From NCBI GenBank assembly GCA_020637235.1, contig JACJWG010000017.1, positions 1 to 64,000 of the forward strand: a stretch of DNA of 64,000 nt. The letters are read 5' to 3'. The stretch comes from Acidimicrobiaceae bacterium. GTDB taxonomy: Bacteria; Actinomycetota; Acidimicrobiia; Acidimicrobiales; Ilumatobacteraceae. This document shows, one piece after another, positions 30,866-39,186 of this stretch. Below the pieces are notes generated by a model, which had not been told where the DNA came from, did no database searches, and saw only the letters and a program-made list of their open reading frames with translations. How positions within the stretch are numbered: position 1 is the stretch's first letter; every line of letters starts with the position of its first letter. Both the position numbers and the translations under genes were made by a program.

Positions 30866-32302
30866 ATGACGGGGCCGTACCTGGTGGGCATCGATTGCGG
30901 TTCGCAGAGCGCCAAGGTGGTGGTGTTCGACGCGACGGGTCGTGCGGTGGCTCGTGGGCAGCAACCGCTGCAGCCGATGTCGCGTCCCCGCCCCGGCGTG
31001 GTGCTCCATCCGGACGACGACCTGTGGACCGCCACCGCGACGGCCACGCGCCGGGCGATGGCCGGCTTCGACGGCGACCCGGCCGCGATCGTCGGGGTGG
31101 GGTTGTGCCCGATCAGGTGCTGCAAGGCCTATCTCGACGCCGGCGGCGAGCTGATCGAGCCGGTGATGAGCTGGATGGACGACCGGGCCTACCGGCCGTA
31201 CCTGCCCGACGACCCGCGCCTCGCGTTCGTCACCACGGCGTCCGGCTACCTCGCCTCGCGCTGCACCGGTCGCCACACCGACACCGCGGCGAACGACATC
31301 GAGCTGCAGTGGCCCATCGACGTCGACCGCTGGACGTGGAGCGACGACCCGGCCGCCTACGCTCGCCACGGGGTGCGCCGCGAGCAGCTCTTCGACCTGC
31401 AGTTGCCGGGCGAGGTGATCGGGCCGCTCACCGATGCTGCCGCCGCGGCGACCGGCCTGCCCGCGGGTGTGCCCGTGGTGCACACGGCCAACGACAAGGC
31501 CGTCGAGATGCTGGGGGCAGGTGCGCTCGGCGACCGGACGGCGCTGGTGTCGCTCGGCACGTACATCGCTGCGATGGTGCACGGCTCGGCGAACCACCCC
31601 GACGGTCGGGCGTTCTGGACCAACTTCTCGGCCGTGCCCGGACGGTACCTGTACGAGAGCAACGGCGTGCGGCGCGGCATGTGGACGTTGAGCTGGTTCC
31701 TCGACCTGCTCGGTCCCGAATTCGCCGCGCACGCCGCCGCGTCGGGGCTGTCGCGAGAGCAGTACCTCGAGCGAGAGGCGATCGAGGTGGCCGCCGGGAG
31801 CGACGGGCTGATGATCGTGCTCGACTGGCTCGCCACCGCGGATCACCCGTACCGCAAGGGCACCATGCTCGGCTTCGACGCCCGGCACACGCGCGGCCAC
31901 GTGTACCGGGCGATCATGGAGGCGATCGCGCTGACGATGAAGGGCCACGTCGACGCGATGGTCGACGAGCTCGGCGGTGGGATCGACGAGATCGTGCTCT
32001 CCGGCGGAGGCGCCACCAGTCGGTTGTTCGTGCAGATCTTCGCCGACGTGTTCGGCATCGCCGCCTCGCGGCCGATCGGCGGCGGCGGTGCTGCGCTCGG
32101 CGCAGCGATCTGCGCCGCGGTGGCCACCGGGGTGCACGCGGGATTCGAGGAGGCGGTGGCCGCCATGACCGCCGGCCGCGAGTCGTTCGAGCCGTACGCC
32201 GCGCGCACCGACCTGTACCGGCAGGCGACCGAGGCCGTCTTCCGCCACATCCGTCCTGCGACCGATCCGCTCTACGAGCGGGCCCATCCCCTCTTCCACT
32301 GA
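30866..32302 (+). CDS. FGGY-family carbohydrate kinase
   Basis: A 478-residue sugar kinase: phosphate-1 motif LVGIDCGSQSAKVVVFD (7-23), the substrate-binding DDRA region (MSWMDDRAY), DKAVEMLGAGA, and the adenosine motif IVLSGGGATSRLFVQIFADVFG near residue 375. The FGGY group phosphorylates xylulose, glycerol, ribulose and erythritol; I cannot name the substrate. It lies between an SDR and an AGPS-like FAD oxidase, 21 nt from each. Confidence 0.88.
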   Translation: MTGPYLVGIDCGSQSAKVVVFDATGRAVARGQQPLQPMSRPRPGVVLHPDDDLWTATATATRRAMAGFDGDPAAIVGVGLCPIRCCKAYLDAGGELIEPVMSWMDDRAYRPYLPDDPRLAFVTTASGYLASRCTGRHTDTAANDIELQWPIDVDRWTWSDDPAAYARHGVRREQLFDLQLPGEVIGPLTDAAAAATGLPAGVPVVHTANDKAVEMLGAGALGDRTALVSLGTYIAAMVHGSANHPDGRAFWTNFSAVPGRYLYESNGVRRGMWTLSWFLDLLGPEFAAHAAASGLSREQYLEREAIEVAAGSDGLMIVLDWLATADHPYRKGTMLGFDARHTRGHVYRAIMEAIALTMKGHVDAMVDELGGGIDEIVLSGGGATSRLFVQIFADVFGIAASRPIGGGGAALGAAICAAVATGVHAGFEEAVAAMTAGRESFEPYAARTDLYRQATEAVFRHIRPATDPLYERAHPLFH

Positions 32303-32322
32303 CGCCGCCGGAGGCACCCGCC

Positions 32323-33765
32323 ATGCTCACCCACGCCGAGATCGTCGACGCATTGCAACACCTGCTCACGCCCGAGCAGGTGATCGACGACGACGACACC
32401 CTGGCCCGCTCGAGCGTCGACAACTTCCGCAAGCTCCAGAACATCTTCGGGGTGCACACGATGCGCCGGCCGGTTGCGGTGGTGATGGCGGCGAGCACCG
32501 ACGACGTGGCGAAGGTGCTCGCCTTCGCCGACGCCAACGGCGTGAACGTGGTGGCCCGCACCGGCGGCACCGCCACCGAGGGCGGGCTCGAGAGCGGCAG
32601 GGAACCCTCGATCGTGCTCGACGGTTCGCGGATGGACGCGATCGTCGAGATCGACCCCTACGACATGCAGGCCACCGCACAGTGCGGCGTGCCGCTCCAG
32701 CGCCTGGAGGACGAAGTGCGCACGTTCGGCCTCACCACGGGTCACTCGCCGCAGTCGAAACCGATCGCGTCGATGGGGGGATTGGTGGCCACGCGCAGCA
32801 TCGGTCAGTTCTCCACCTTGTACGGCGGCATCGAGGACATGGTCGTCGGGTGCGAGGTCGTGTTCCCCGGTGGGCAGGTGTGCCGCATCAAGAACGTCCC
32901 GCGTCGCGCTGCCGGGCCCGACATCCGCCACGTCGTGATCGGCAACGAAGGGGCGCTCTGCTACCTCACCGAGGTGACGGTGAAGCTGTTCCCCTACACG
33001 CCCGAGCACCACACGTACATGGGCTGGACGCTGAAGAGCATGCGCGAGGGGTTCGAGGTGCTGCGCGAGGTGATGGTGGCCGGCTACACGCCGTCGGTGG
33101 CACGCCTGTACGACTACGAGGACGGCCAGCTGCACTTCTCGCACTTCGCCGCACCCGACGACTGCATCGTGCTGTTCATGGCCGAGGGCAACGAGCGTCT
33201 CGCCCGTGCCACGGCCGAGGGCATCCGCGAGATCGTGGCCGCGCATCCGTCGTGCGTGGAGGTCGACCCGAAGCTCGTGGAGGAGTGGTTCGTCGACCTC
33301 GTGTGGGGGCCCGACAAGGTGGCCCGCGAGGACGAGCGGATCCGCACCACCCGCAACGTGAACCGCACCACCGAGATCTCGGCCGACTGGAGTTCGGTGC
33401 CCGACATCTACGAGGCGGCGATGCGGCGCATCAGGGCCGAAGTGCGCGGGATCACGCTGCTCGGCGGTCACTCGTCGCACAGCTACATCAACGGGACGAA
33501 CATGTACTTCAACTACTTCTACGACATCGACTGCGCGCCCGAGCTCGAGAACGACGAGTACTACTTCCCGATCATCGACATCATCTGCGAGGAGACGCTG
33601 CGCTTCGGTGGCTCGATCGTGCACCACCACGGCATCGGCAAGGCACGAGCCAAGTGGGTGCGCGAGGAGTACGGCACGAGCTTCCCGATGCTGCAGACCC
33701 TGAAGGACGCGTTCGATCCGAACGGCGTGATGAACATGGGCACGATCATCCCCGTCGCCGACTGA
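32323..33765 (+). CDS. VAO-type FAD oxidase, alkyl-DHAP synthase-like
   Basis: A 480-residue flavoprotein. The PCMH-type FAD domain spans about 45-235 (VVARTGGTATEGGLESG, GHSPQSKPIASMGGLVATRSIGQFSTLYGGIEDMV). The C-terminal cap ends GGSIVHHHGIGKARAKWVREEYG, which matches the HHHG-x-GK active-site motif of alkyldihydroxyacetonephosphate synthase and related D-hydroxyacid oxidases. Downstream of a kinase and an SDR, it may act on a phosphorylated polyol or hydroxyacid rather than make ether lipids. Confidence 0.83.
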   Translation: MLTHAEIVDALQHLLTPEQVIDDDDTLARSSVDNFRKLQNIFGVHTMRRPVAVVMAASTDDVAKVLAFADANGVNVVARTGGTATEGGLESGREPSIVLDGSRMDAIVEIDPYDMQATAQCGVPLQRLEDEVRTFGLTTGHSPQSKPIASMGGLVATRSIGQFSTLYGGIEDMVVGCEVVFPGGQVCRIKNVPRRAAGPDIRHVVIGNEGALCYLTEVTVKLFPYTPEHHTYMGWTLKSMREGFEVLREVMVAGYTPSVARLYDYEDGQLHFSHFAAPDDCIVLFMAEGNERLARATAEGIREIVAAHPSCVEVDPKLVEEWFVDLVWGPDKVAREDERIRTTRNVNRTTEISADWSSVPDIYEAAMRRIRAEVRGITLLGGHSSHSYINGTNMYFNYFYDIDCAPELENDEYYFPIIDIICEETLRFGGSIVHHHGIGKARAKWVREEYGTSFPMLQTLKDAFDPNGVMNMGTIIPVAD

Positions 33766-33766
33766 C

Positions 33767-33822
33767 GCCGTTCATGTCATCGGATCCGGTGCCGAGCCGC
33801 CGGATCGGGTGACGTGAACGGC
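33767..33822. terminator. 23-bp-stem hairpin between convergent genes
   Basis: Arms 33767-33789 and 33800-33822 pair over 23 positions with three mismatches and a 10-nt loop. The hairpin starts at the stop of the FAD oxidase gene and ends 10 nt before the end of the convergent ferritin-like gene: a likely bidirectional terminator. Confidence 0.7.
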
Positions 33823-33832
33823 GGACGGCAGG

Positions 33833-34453
33833 TCAGCGCTTCTTGGACGCCTTGCGGTCGGCCTTGGCGGCGCGAGCGGCCCGGCGCTCGGCGGCCTCTT
33901 CGGCCAGGGCGATCACGGCGCACTCGATGCGATCGAGGCGCTCGGTGAGCGCGACCACGGCAGCGGTCGTGGCGCCGGTGTCGGCGACGGCCGGTGCGTG
34001 CTCGGTGCGGCAGGCGGCCAGCGTCGAGTAGCAGCCCCGCAGCAGTCGACCGGTGTCGCGTTCTTCGGCCACGTACCGGCCGAGCAGCGCTCCGGTGGTC
34101 GGGTCGATCGTCGTGTCCTCGAAGAAGCGGGCGAAGATGTCGGGGCCGTTCGGCTCCGTGGCGAAGCCGAGCTGCTCGAACTTCTGGCAGTCGTCCAGTT
34201 CGGTCGACCGGGCGATCGCCACACGGCGCTCGAGGTCGGGATCGGGACGGTCGAGCACGCCGAAGCCGAGCTCGTCGAGGCGCTTCGCGAAGCTGCGGGC
34301 GTGCTCGGCCTCGCGCAGCTGCACGGTCCGCAGCACGGCGCGGACGTCGTCGTCGCCCGTGGTCTCCGCCCAGGCGCAGAACAGCTGTTCCCCGCCGAGC
34401 TCGCCCACGGCGACCGCGTTCAACAACCCCAGGTACGACGGCTTGTCGCTCAT
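33833..34453 (-). CDS. Ferritin-like (rubrerythrin-type) domain protein
   Basis: A 206-residue helical protein. LLNAVAVGELGGEQLFCAWAE and VRTVQLREAEHARSFAKRLDE give two of the E...ExxH helices of the ferritin-like fold; a third acidic helix pair is less clear. The C-terminus is Lys/Arg/Ala-rich (ERRAARAAKADRKASKKR). It may bind diiron. A GGGGAGG ribosome site precedes ATG 34453. It is divergent from ureA; no link to urease is evident. Confidence 0.65.
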   Translation of the reverse strand: MSDKPSYLGLLNAVAVGELGGEQLFCAWAETTGDDDVRAVLRTVQLREAEHARSFAKRLDELGFGVLDRPDPDLERRVAIARSTELDDCQKFEQLGFATEPNGPDIFARFFEDTTIDPTTGALLGRYVAEERDTGRLLRGCYSTLAACRTEHAPAVADTGATTAAVVALTERLDRIECAVIALAEEAAERRAARAAKADRKASKKR

Positions 34454-34567
34454 CGTGACACCTCCCCGTTCAGGCCCCACGGAATCACTCGATCCCCTCG
34501 GCCGACGGTACCACCGCCCCACCATCGTTCACGGGGCCGAAACGTTTCCGCTCGTAGGGTGCGACGC

Positions 34568-34870
34568 ATGCAGTTGTCGCCACACGAGCAGGAACGGCTG
34601 ATGGTGCACGTGGCCGCCGACGTCGCCGAGAAGCGACGAGCGCGAGGCCTGCGGCTCAACTACCCCGAGTCGATCGCCTTGCTCACGAGTTGGGTGTACG
34701 AGGCGGCGCGTGACGGGCGCACCGTGGTCGACCTGATGAGCGCCGGATGCGAGGTGCTCACCCGTGACGACGTCATGGAGGGCGTGCCCGAGATGATCGA
34801 CGAGATCCAGGTGGAGGCCACCTTCCCCGACGGCACGAAGCTGGTGACCTTGCACCAGCCGATCCGATGA
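34568..34870 (+). CDS. ureA: Urease gamma subunit
   Basis: A 100-residue UreA: MQLSPHEQERLMV at the start, RGLRLNYPESIALLTSWVYEAARDG and DVMEGVPEMIDEIQVEATFPDGTKLVTLH are family-defining. It forms the urease trimer with UreB and UreC. ATG 34568 is 7 nt after TAGGGT (34555-34560), so a leaderless transcript begins the ureABCFGD operon. Its stop overlaps ureB by 4 nt. Confidence 0.96.
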   Translation: MQLSPHEQERLMVHVAADVAEKRRARGLRLNYPESIALLTSWVYEAARDGRTVVDLMSAGCEVLTRDDVMEGVPEMIDEIQVEATFPDGTKLVTLHQPIR

Positions 34871-35202
34871 GCACCACCGGCGCAGCACCGGTCGTGCCGG
34901 GCGAGGTGCGCGGACCCGCCGGCACGATCGAGCTCAACGCCGGCCGGGCACGCCTGGAGCTCGACGTGACGAACACCGGTGACCGGCCGGTGCAGGTGGG
35001 CTCGCACTACCACTTCGCCGAGTCGAACCCGGCGCTCGTGTTCGACCGTGCGGCGGCGCGGGGCCATCGGCTCGACATCGCGGCCGGCACGTCGGTGCGG
35101 TTCGAACCCGGCATCGGTCGCACCGTCACCTTGGTACCGCTCGGCGGCGACCGCGTGGTGGCAGGGCTCCGTGGCGATGTGCGAGGTCGGCTCGATGGTT
35201 GA
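34867..35202 (+). CDS. ureB: Urease beta subunit
   Basis: A 111-residue UreB with VPGEVRGPAGTIELNAGR, DRPVQVGSHYHFAESNPALVFDRAAARGHRLDI and EPGIGRTVTLVPLGGDRVV, all diagnostic. It overlaps ureA by 4 nt and ureC by 8 nt, consistent with coupled translation of the structural subunits. Confidence 0.96.
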   Translation: MSTTGAAPVVPGEVRGPAGTIELNAGRARLELDVTNTGDRPVQVGSHYHFAESNPALVFDRAAARGHRLDIAAGTSVRFEPGIGRTVTLVPLGGDRVVAGLRGDVRGRLDG

Positions 35203-36904
35203 GATCGACCGCGCCCACTACCGGCGGCTGTTCGGCCCCACGGTGGGCGATCGTGTGCGTCTCGCCGACACCGATCTCTGGATCGAGGTCGAGCGCGACG
35301 AGTGCGTGGGTGGCGACGAAGCGGTGTTCGGCGGCGGCAAGGTGATCCGCGAGTCGATGGGGCAGAGCGGGCGCACCCGCGCGGCGGGCGCCCCCGACCT
35401 GGTGATCACCGGCGTCGTGATCCTCGACCACTGGGGGATCGTGAAGGCCGACGTCGGCGTGCGCGGCGGCCGGATCGTCGGCATCGGACGTGCCGGGAAC
35501 CCGGACACCATGGACGGGGTGCACCCCGCGCTCGTGATCGGACCGTCGACGGAGATCCTGAGCGGCAACGGCCGCATCCTCACGGCCGGCGCGATCGACT
35601 CGCACGTGCACCTCATCTGCCCGCAGATCGTCGACGAGGCGCTCGCATCCGGCATCACCACCATCATCGGCGGTGGCACCGGTCCGGCCGAGGGCACGAA
35701 GGCCACCACCGTCACGCCGGGTGCGTGGAACCTGGCCCGTGTGCACGAGGCGATGGATCACCTCCCCGTCAACGTGGTGCTGCTCGGCAAGGGCAACACC
35801 GTGTCGTCCGAGGCGCTGTGGGAGCAGGTGCTCGGTGGCGCGGGCGGATTCAAGCTGCACGAGGACTGGGGCACCACACCCGCAGCGATCGACGCCTGCC
35901 TCCGGGTGGCCGACCAGTCGGGCGTGCAGGTCGCGATCCACACGGACACCCTGAACGAGGCGGGATACGTCGAGTCCACCCTCGCGGCCATCGCGGGCCG
36001 GTCGATCCACACGTATCACACGGAGGGTGCGGGCGGCGGCCACGCACCCGACATCATCACCGTCGCCTCGCATCCCAACGTGCTGCCGTCGAGCACCAAC
36101 CCCACACGGCCGCACACGGTGAACACGCTGGCGGAGCACCTCGACATGTTGATGGTGTGCCACCACCTCAACCCGGCCGTGCCGGAGGATCTGGCCTTCG
36201 CCGAGAGCCGCATCCGGCCGTCCACGATCGCCGCCGAGGACGTGTTGCACGACCTGGGCGCGATCTCGATCATCGGCAGCGACTCGCAGGCGATGGGACG
36301 GGTGGGCGAGGTGATCCTGCGCACGTGGCAGACCGCACACGTGATGAAGGACCGGCTCGGGTCGTTGCCCGGCGACGGCGACGCCGACAACCATCGGGCG
36401 CGCCGCTACGTCGCGAAGTACACGATCTGCCCCGCCGTGGCGCACGGCCTCGACGCCGAGGTGGGCTCGGTGGAGGTGGGCAAGCTCGCCGACCTCGTGC
36501 TGTGGGATCCGAAGATGTTCGGTGTGCGCCCACATGCGGTGCTGAAGGGCGGGATGATCGCCTGGGCACAGATGGGCGATGCCAATGCCTCGATCCCGAC
36601 ACCGCAGCCCGTGTTCGCTCGCCCGATGTTCGGCGCGGCACCACGCGTCGCCGCTGCCACCAGCCTCACGTTCGTCGCCGGCGCCGCGCTGGACGACGGC
36701 CTCGCCGATCGGCTGCAGCTGCAGCGCCGATTGGTGCCCGTCGCCGACACCCGCCGGCGGGGCAAGCGCGACCTGCCCGAGAACGACGCGATGCCCACGA
36801 TCACCGTCGACCCCGACACGTTCGCGGTGCGGATCGACGGCGACCTGGTGGAGGAGCGCCCCGTGGCGGTGCTGCCGCTCGCCCAGCGCTACTTCCTGTT
36901 CTGA
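35195..36904 (+). CDS. ureC: Urease alpha (catalytic) subunit
   Basis: A 569-residue nickel enzyme hydrolysing urea to ammonia and carbamate. Active-site residues are intact: His137/His139 (DSHVHL), carbamylated Lys220 (FKLHEDW), Cys322-His323 in the flap (MVCHHL) and Asp363 (GSDSQAMG), each at the Klebsiella position plus 3. ATG 35195 is chosen because MVEIDRAHYRRLFGPTVGD is the normal UreC N-terminus; an ATG at 35177 lies deeper in ureB. Confidence 0.97.
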   Translation: MVEIDRAHYRRLFGPTVGDRVRLADTDLWIEVERDECVGGDEAVFGGGKVIRESMGQSGRTRAAGAPDLVITGVVILDHWGIVKADVGVRGGRIVGIGRAGNPDTMDGVHPALVIGPSTEILSGNGRILTAGAIDSHVHLICPQIVDEALASGITTIIGGGTGPAEGTKATTVTPGAWNLARVHEAMDHLPVNVVLLGKGNTVSSEALWEQVLGGAGGFKLHEDWGTTPAAIDACLRVADQSGVQVAIHTDTLNEAGYVESTLAAIAGRSIHTYHTEGAGGGHAPDIITVASHPNVLPSSTNPTRPHTVNTLAEHLDMLMVCHHLNPAVPEDLAFAESRIRPSTIAAEDVLHDLGAISIIGSDSQAMGRVGEVILRTWQTAHVMKDRLGSLPGDGDADNHRARRYVAKYTICPAVAHGLDAEVGSVEVGKLADLVLWDPKMFGVRPHAVLKGGMIAWAQMGDANASIPTPQPVFARPMFGAAPRVAAATSLTFVAGAALDDGLADRLQLQRRLVPVADTRRRGKRDLPENDAMPTITVDPDTFAVRIDGDLVEERPVAVLPLAQRYFLF

Positions 36905-36910
36905 GCCGTC

Positions 36911-37579
36911 GTGGACGCCGCCCTCCTCCTGCTCGCCGACTCGCGGTTCCCCACGGGTGCACACGCCCACAGCGCGGGCGTGGAGGCCAGCCACGGGCGA
37001 GGCGACCTGCGCACGATCGCCGACCTCGAGGCGTTCCTCGACGGTCGGCTGTGCACGGTGGCGCCCACCGACGCGGCGTTCACGGCTGCCTCGTGCGCGC
37101 ATCCGTCGCGCCGAGCCGACCTCGACGCCGAGCTCGCGGCACGTACCCCGTCGCCCCGGCTGCGGGCGCTCAGTCGATCGCTCGGCCGCCAGCTCCTGCG
37201 GCCCGCGGCGAGGGCCTGGCCCTCGACCGCGTACGACACGCTCCGTGCCGTGCACCCCGACGGTCCGATGCAGGCGGTCGCCCTCGGCGCGGTGGCCGCC
37301 GCCGCTGGCCTCGGGCCCGAGCGGGCGGCGCTCGTGTCGGCGCACCACCTCGTCGGCGCGATCACCACAGCGGCCGTGCGCCTGATCGGCCTCGACCCGT
37401 TCGACGTGCAGGCGATGGCGGCCGCCCGTGCGCCGCGCCTCGAGCAGCTCGCCGCCGACGCCGCGCTCGCCGCCGAGCGATACGGGGACGGCGACCCGCT
37501 CCCGTCCACCACCAGCCTGCTCGCCGACGTCCTCGCCGAGCACCACGCCACCTGGGAGGTGAGGCTCTTTGCCTCCTGA
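36911..37579 (+). CDS. ureF: Urease accessory protein UreF
   Basis: A 222-residue helical accessory protein: LLLADSRFPTGAHAHSAGVEASHGRGDL is the UreF N-terminal signature, and the C-terminal helices (LIGLDPFDVQAMAAARAPRLEQLA) follow. It joins UreD and UreG on apo-urease to gate nickel insertion. GTG start 7 nt after ureC; its end overlaps ureG by 11 nt. Confidence 0.92.
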   Translation: MDAALLLLADSRFPTGAHAHSAGVEASHGRGDLRTIADLEAFLDGRLCTVAPTDAAFTAASCAHPSRRADLDAELAARTPSPRLRALSRSLGRQLLRPAARAWPSTAYDTLRAVHPDGPMQAVALGAVAAAAGLGPERAALVSAHHLVGAITTAAVRLIGLDPFDVQAMAAARAPRLEQLAADAALAAERYGDGDPLPSTTSLLADVLAEHHATWEVRLFAS

Positions 37580-38297
37580 ACACCAACCCGGCCAGCCCCA
37601 CCATGCGGGCGACGGCCACACCCACGGCCATCACGACGGCCTGCCCGACGACACCGTCTGGGCGTATGGGGCCCCGGGCACACGGCCGCTGCGGATCGGC
37701 ATCGGCGGCCCGGTGGGCAGCGGCAAGACGGCGCTCGTCGCGGCGCTGTGCCGGCTGCTCGCGCAGGAGGTGAGCACCGTGGTCGTCACCAACGACATCT
37801 TCACCACCGAAGACGCCGAGGCGCTGCGGCGGATGGCCGTGCTCCCCGACGACCGGATCGTGCCGGTCGAGACCGGTGCCTGCCCGCACACCGCCATCCG
37901 CGATGACATCTCGGCCAACCTCGACGCACTCGAGGTGTTGGAGGCGCGACACGCACCGGTGGAGCTCACCCTGCTGGAGAGCGGCGGCGACAACCTCACC
38001 GCGATCTTCAGCCGAGCGCTCGTCGACCGGCAGATCTTCGTGATCGACGTCGCCGGCGGTGACAAGGTGCCGCGTAAGGGCGGCCCCGGCGTCACCACTG
38101 CGGATCTGCTGGTCATCAACAAGACCGATCTGGCGCCGCTCGTGCGTGCCGACCTCGGGGTGATGGATCGCGACGCCAGGGCGCGACGCGGCGATCTGCC
38201 GCTGCTGTTCACCTCGCTCGTCGAACCCGAGGGTGCCGCCGCCGTGGCTGCGTGGGTGCGCGAGCAGCTGCACGCCTGGCAGCACACCCGCGCCTGA
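37569..38297 (+). CDS. ureG: Urease accessory GTPase UreG
   Basis: A 242-residue GTPase. A His-rich N-terminus (HQPGQPHHAGDGHTHGHHDG, residues 5-24) precedes P-loop GGPVGSGKT, then VVTNDIFTTEDAE, the Ni-binding ETGACPHTAIRDD and ESGGDNLTAIFS. The start is TTG 37569, inside ureF; no better in-frame start lies before the P-loop. The His tract may store or deliver nickel, which matters because no UreE gene is present. Confidence 0.93.
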   Translation: MPPEHQPGQPHHAGDGHTHGHHDGLPDDTVWAYGAPGTRPLRIGIGGPVGSGKTALVAALCRLLAQEVSTVVVTNDIFTTEDAEALRRMAVLPDDRIVPVETGACPHTAIRDDISANLDALEVLEARHAPVELTLLESGGDNLTAIFSRALVDRQIFVIDVAGGDKVPRKGGPGVTTADLLVINKTDLAPLVRADLGVMDRDARARRGDLPLLFTSLVEPEGAAAVAAWVREQLHAWQHTRA

Positions 38298-38300
38298 GTC

Positions 38301-39020
38301 GTGGAGGCTCGCACCGAACTCGTCGTCGCCGTGGACGCCACCGGACGGAGCCGAGTGGTGCACGCCTCGTGCGAGGTGCCACTGCTGTTCCGTGTGGCCG
38401 GCGGCGACGGGCCCGTGCTCGAGCTGACATGGGTGAACGGCGCAGCCGGTCCGCTCGGTGGCGACGTGCTCCGGCTCGACCTGCGGATCGAACCCGGCGC
38501 AGCGGTGCGCGTGCGCAGCACGGGAGCCGCACTCGTGCAGCCCGGCCCGCACGGCGCGCCGTCGCACTCGGGCGTGCGGATCGAGCTGGGGGAGGGGAGC
38601 CGACTCGACTGGTGGCCCGAACCCACCGTGAGCGTGCGGGCGAGCTGTCATCGCACGAGCACCTTGGTGCGGGCGCACCCGACGGCCGAAGCGCGGCTGG
38701 TGGAGCACGTGGTGCTCGGTCGGCACGATGAGCCGTGCGGCGCCCTGGCGTTGCACCAACGGGTGGAGGTGGGCGACCGGGTCGTGCTCGACCACGAGCT
38801 CCAACTCGGCGCGGGCGCGCGGGCGGGGCCGGGCGCGCACGGCAGCGGTCGGGCCGTGGTGTCGGCGGTGATGCTGGGCGAGCGCTGGCGTCCCGATCCG
38901 GTCGTCGAGGTGAGCGCCACCTCGGCCGCAGCCACGTTCGCGCTCGCCGACCGCGCGTGGTTGCTGAGCGCCACCGCTCCGGACCTGCGCGCCCTGTCCC
39001 ACCTCGTCCGTCCTTCGTGA
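38301..39020 (+). CDS. ureD: Urease accessory protein UreD
   Basis: A 239-residue UreD/UreH scaffold: VVHASCEVPLLFR, LTWVNGAAGPLGGDVLRLDLRIEPGAAVRVRSTGAALVQPG and LDWWPEPTVSV are characteristic. It docks UreF/UreG onto urease and may form a nickel tunnel. It is somewhat short, as usual for actinobacterial UreD. It is the last gene of the operon; its stop lies in a strong palindrome. Confidence 0.88.
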   Translation: MEARTELVVAVDATGRSRVVHASCEVPLLFRVAGGDGPVLELTWVNGAAGPLGGDVLRLDLRIEPGAAVRVRSTGAALVQPGPHGAPSHSGVRIELGEGSRLDWWPEPTVSVRASCHRTSTLVRAHPTAEARLVEHVVLGRHDEPCGALALHQRVEVGDRVVLDHELQLGAGARAGPGAHGSGRAVVSAVMLGERWRPDPVVEVSATSAAATFALADRAWLLSATAPDLRALSHLVRPS

Positions 39021-39106
39021 GCCGAATGCGCACCCGGTGCGCATTCGGCTCACGGACGAACCCGGTCCGTGAGCGCGATGCGCAGCCGGTGCGCATTCGG
39101 CTCACG
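39016..39106. repeat. Two tandem palindromic units after ureD
   Basis: Unit 1 is a perfect 18-bp inverted repeat (39016-39033 / 39037-39054) around CCG and includes the ureD stop. Unit 2 starts 52 bp later (39068-39085 / 39089-39106). It has the same right arm, but four mismatches in the left arm. The first can act as a terminator; two copies in tandem also look like a REP/BIME-type repeat. Confidence 0.85.
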
Positions 39107-39112
39107 AAGCGG

Positions 39113-39134
39113 TTGGTCTGACCGTCAGTCCGAA
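39113..39134. promoter_or_regulatory. GntR/FCD-type operator, copy a (formamidase promoter)
   Basis: TGGTCTGACCGTCAGTCCGA (39114-39133) matches the two other copies at 17 of 20 positions. It lies about 40 nt upstream of the TAGGTT -10 (39173-39178), which is 8 nt before ATG 39187. It is the most diverged copy, and its last core base breaks the TNGTNNNACNA consensus. Confidence 0.6.
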
Positions 39135-39186
39135 CGTCATCGACACGAAACAGGCCGGAAACCGTGCGTCCGTAGGTTCGGCGCCC

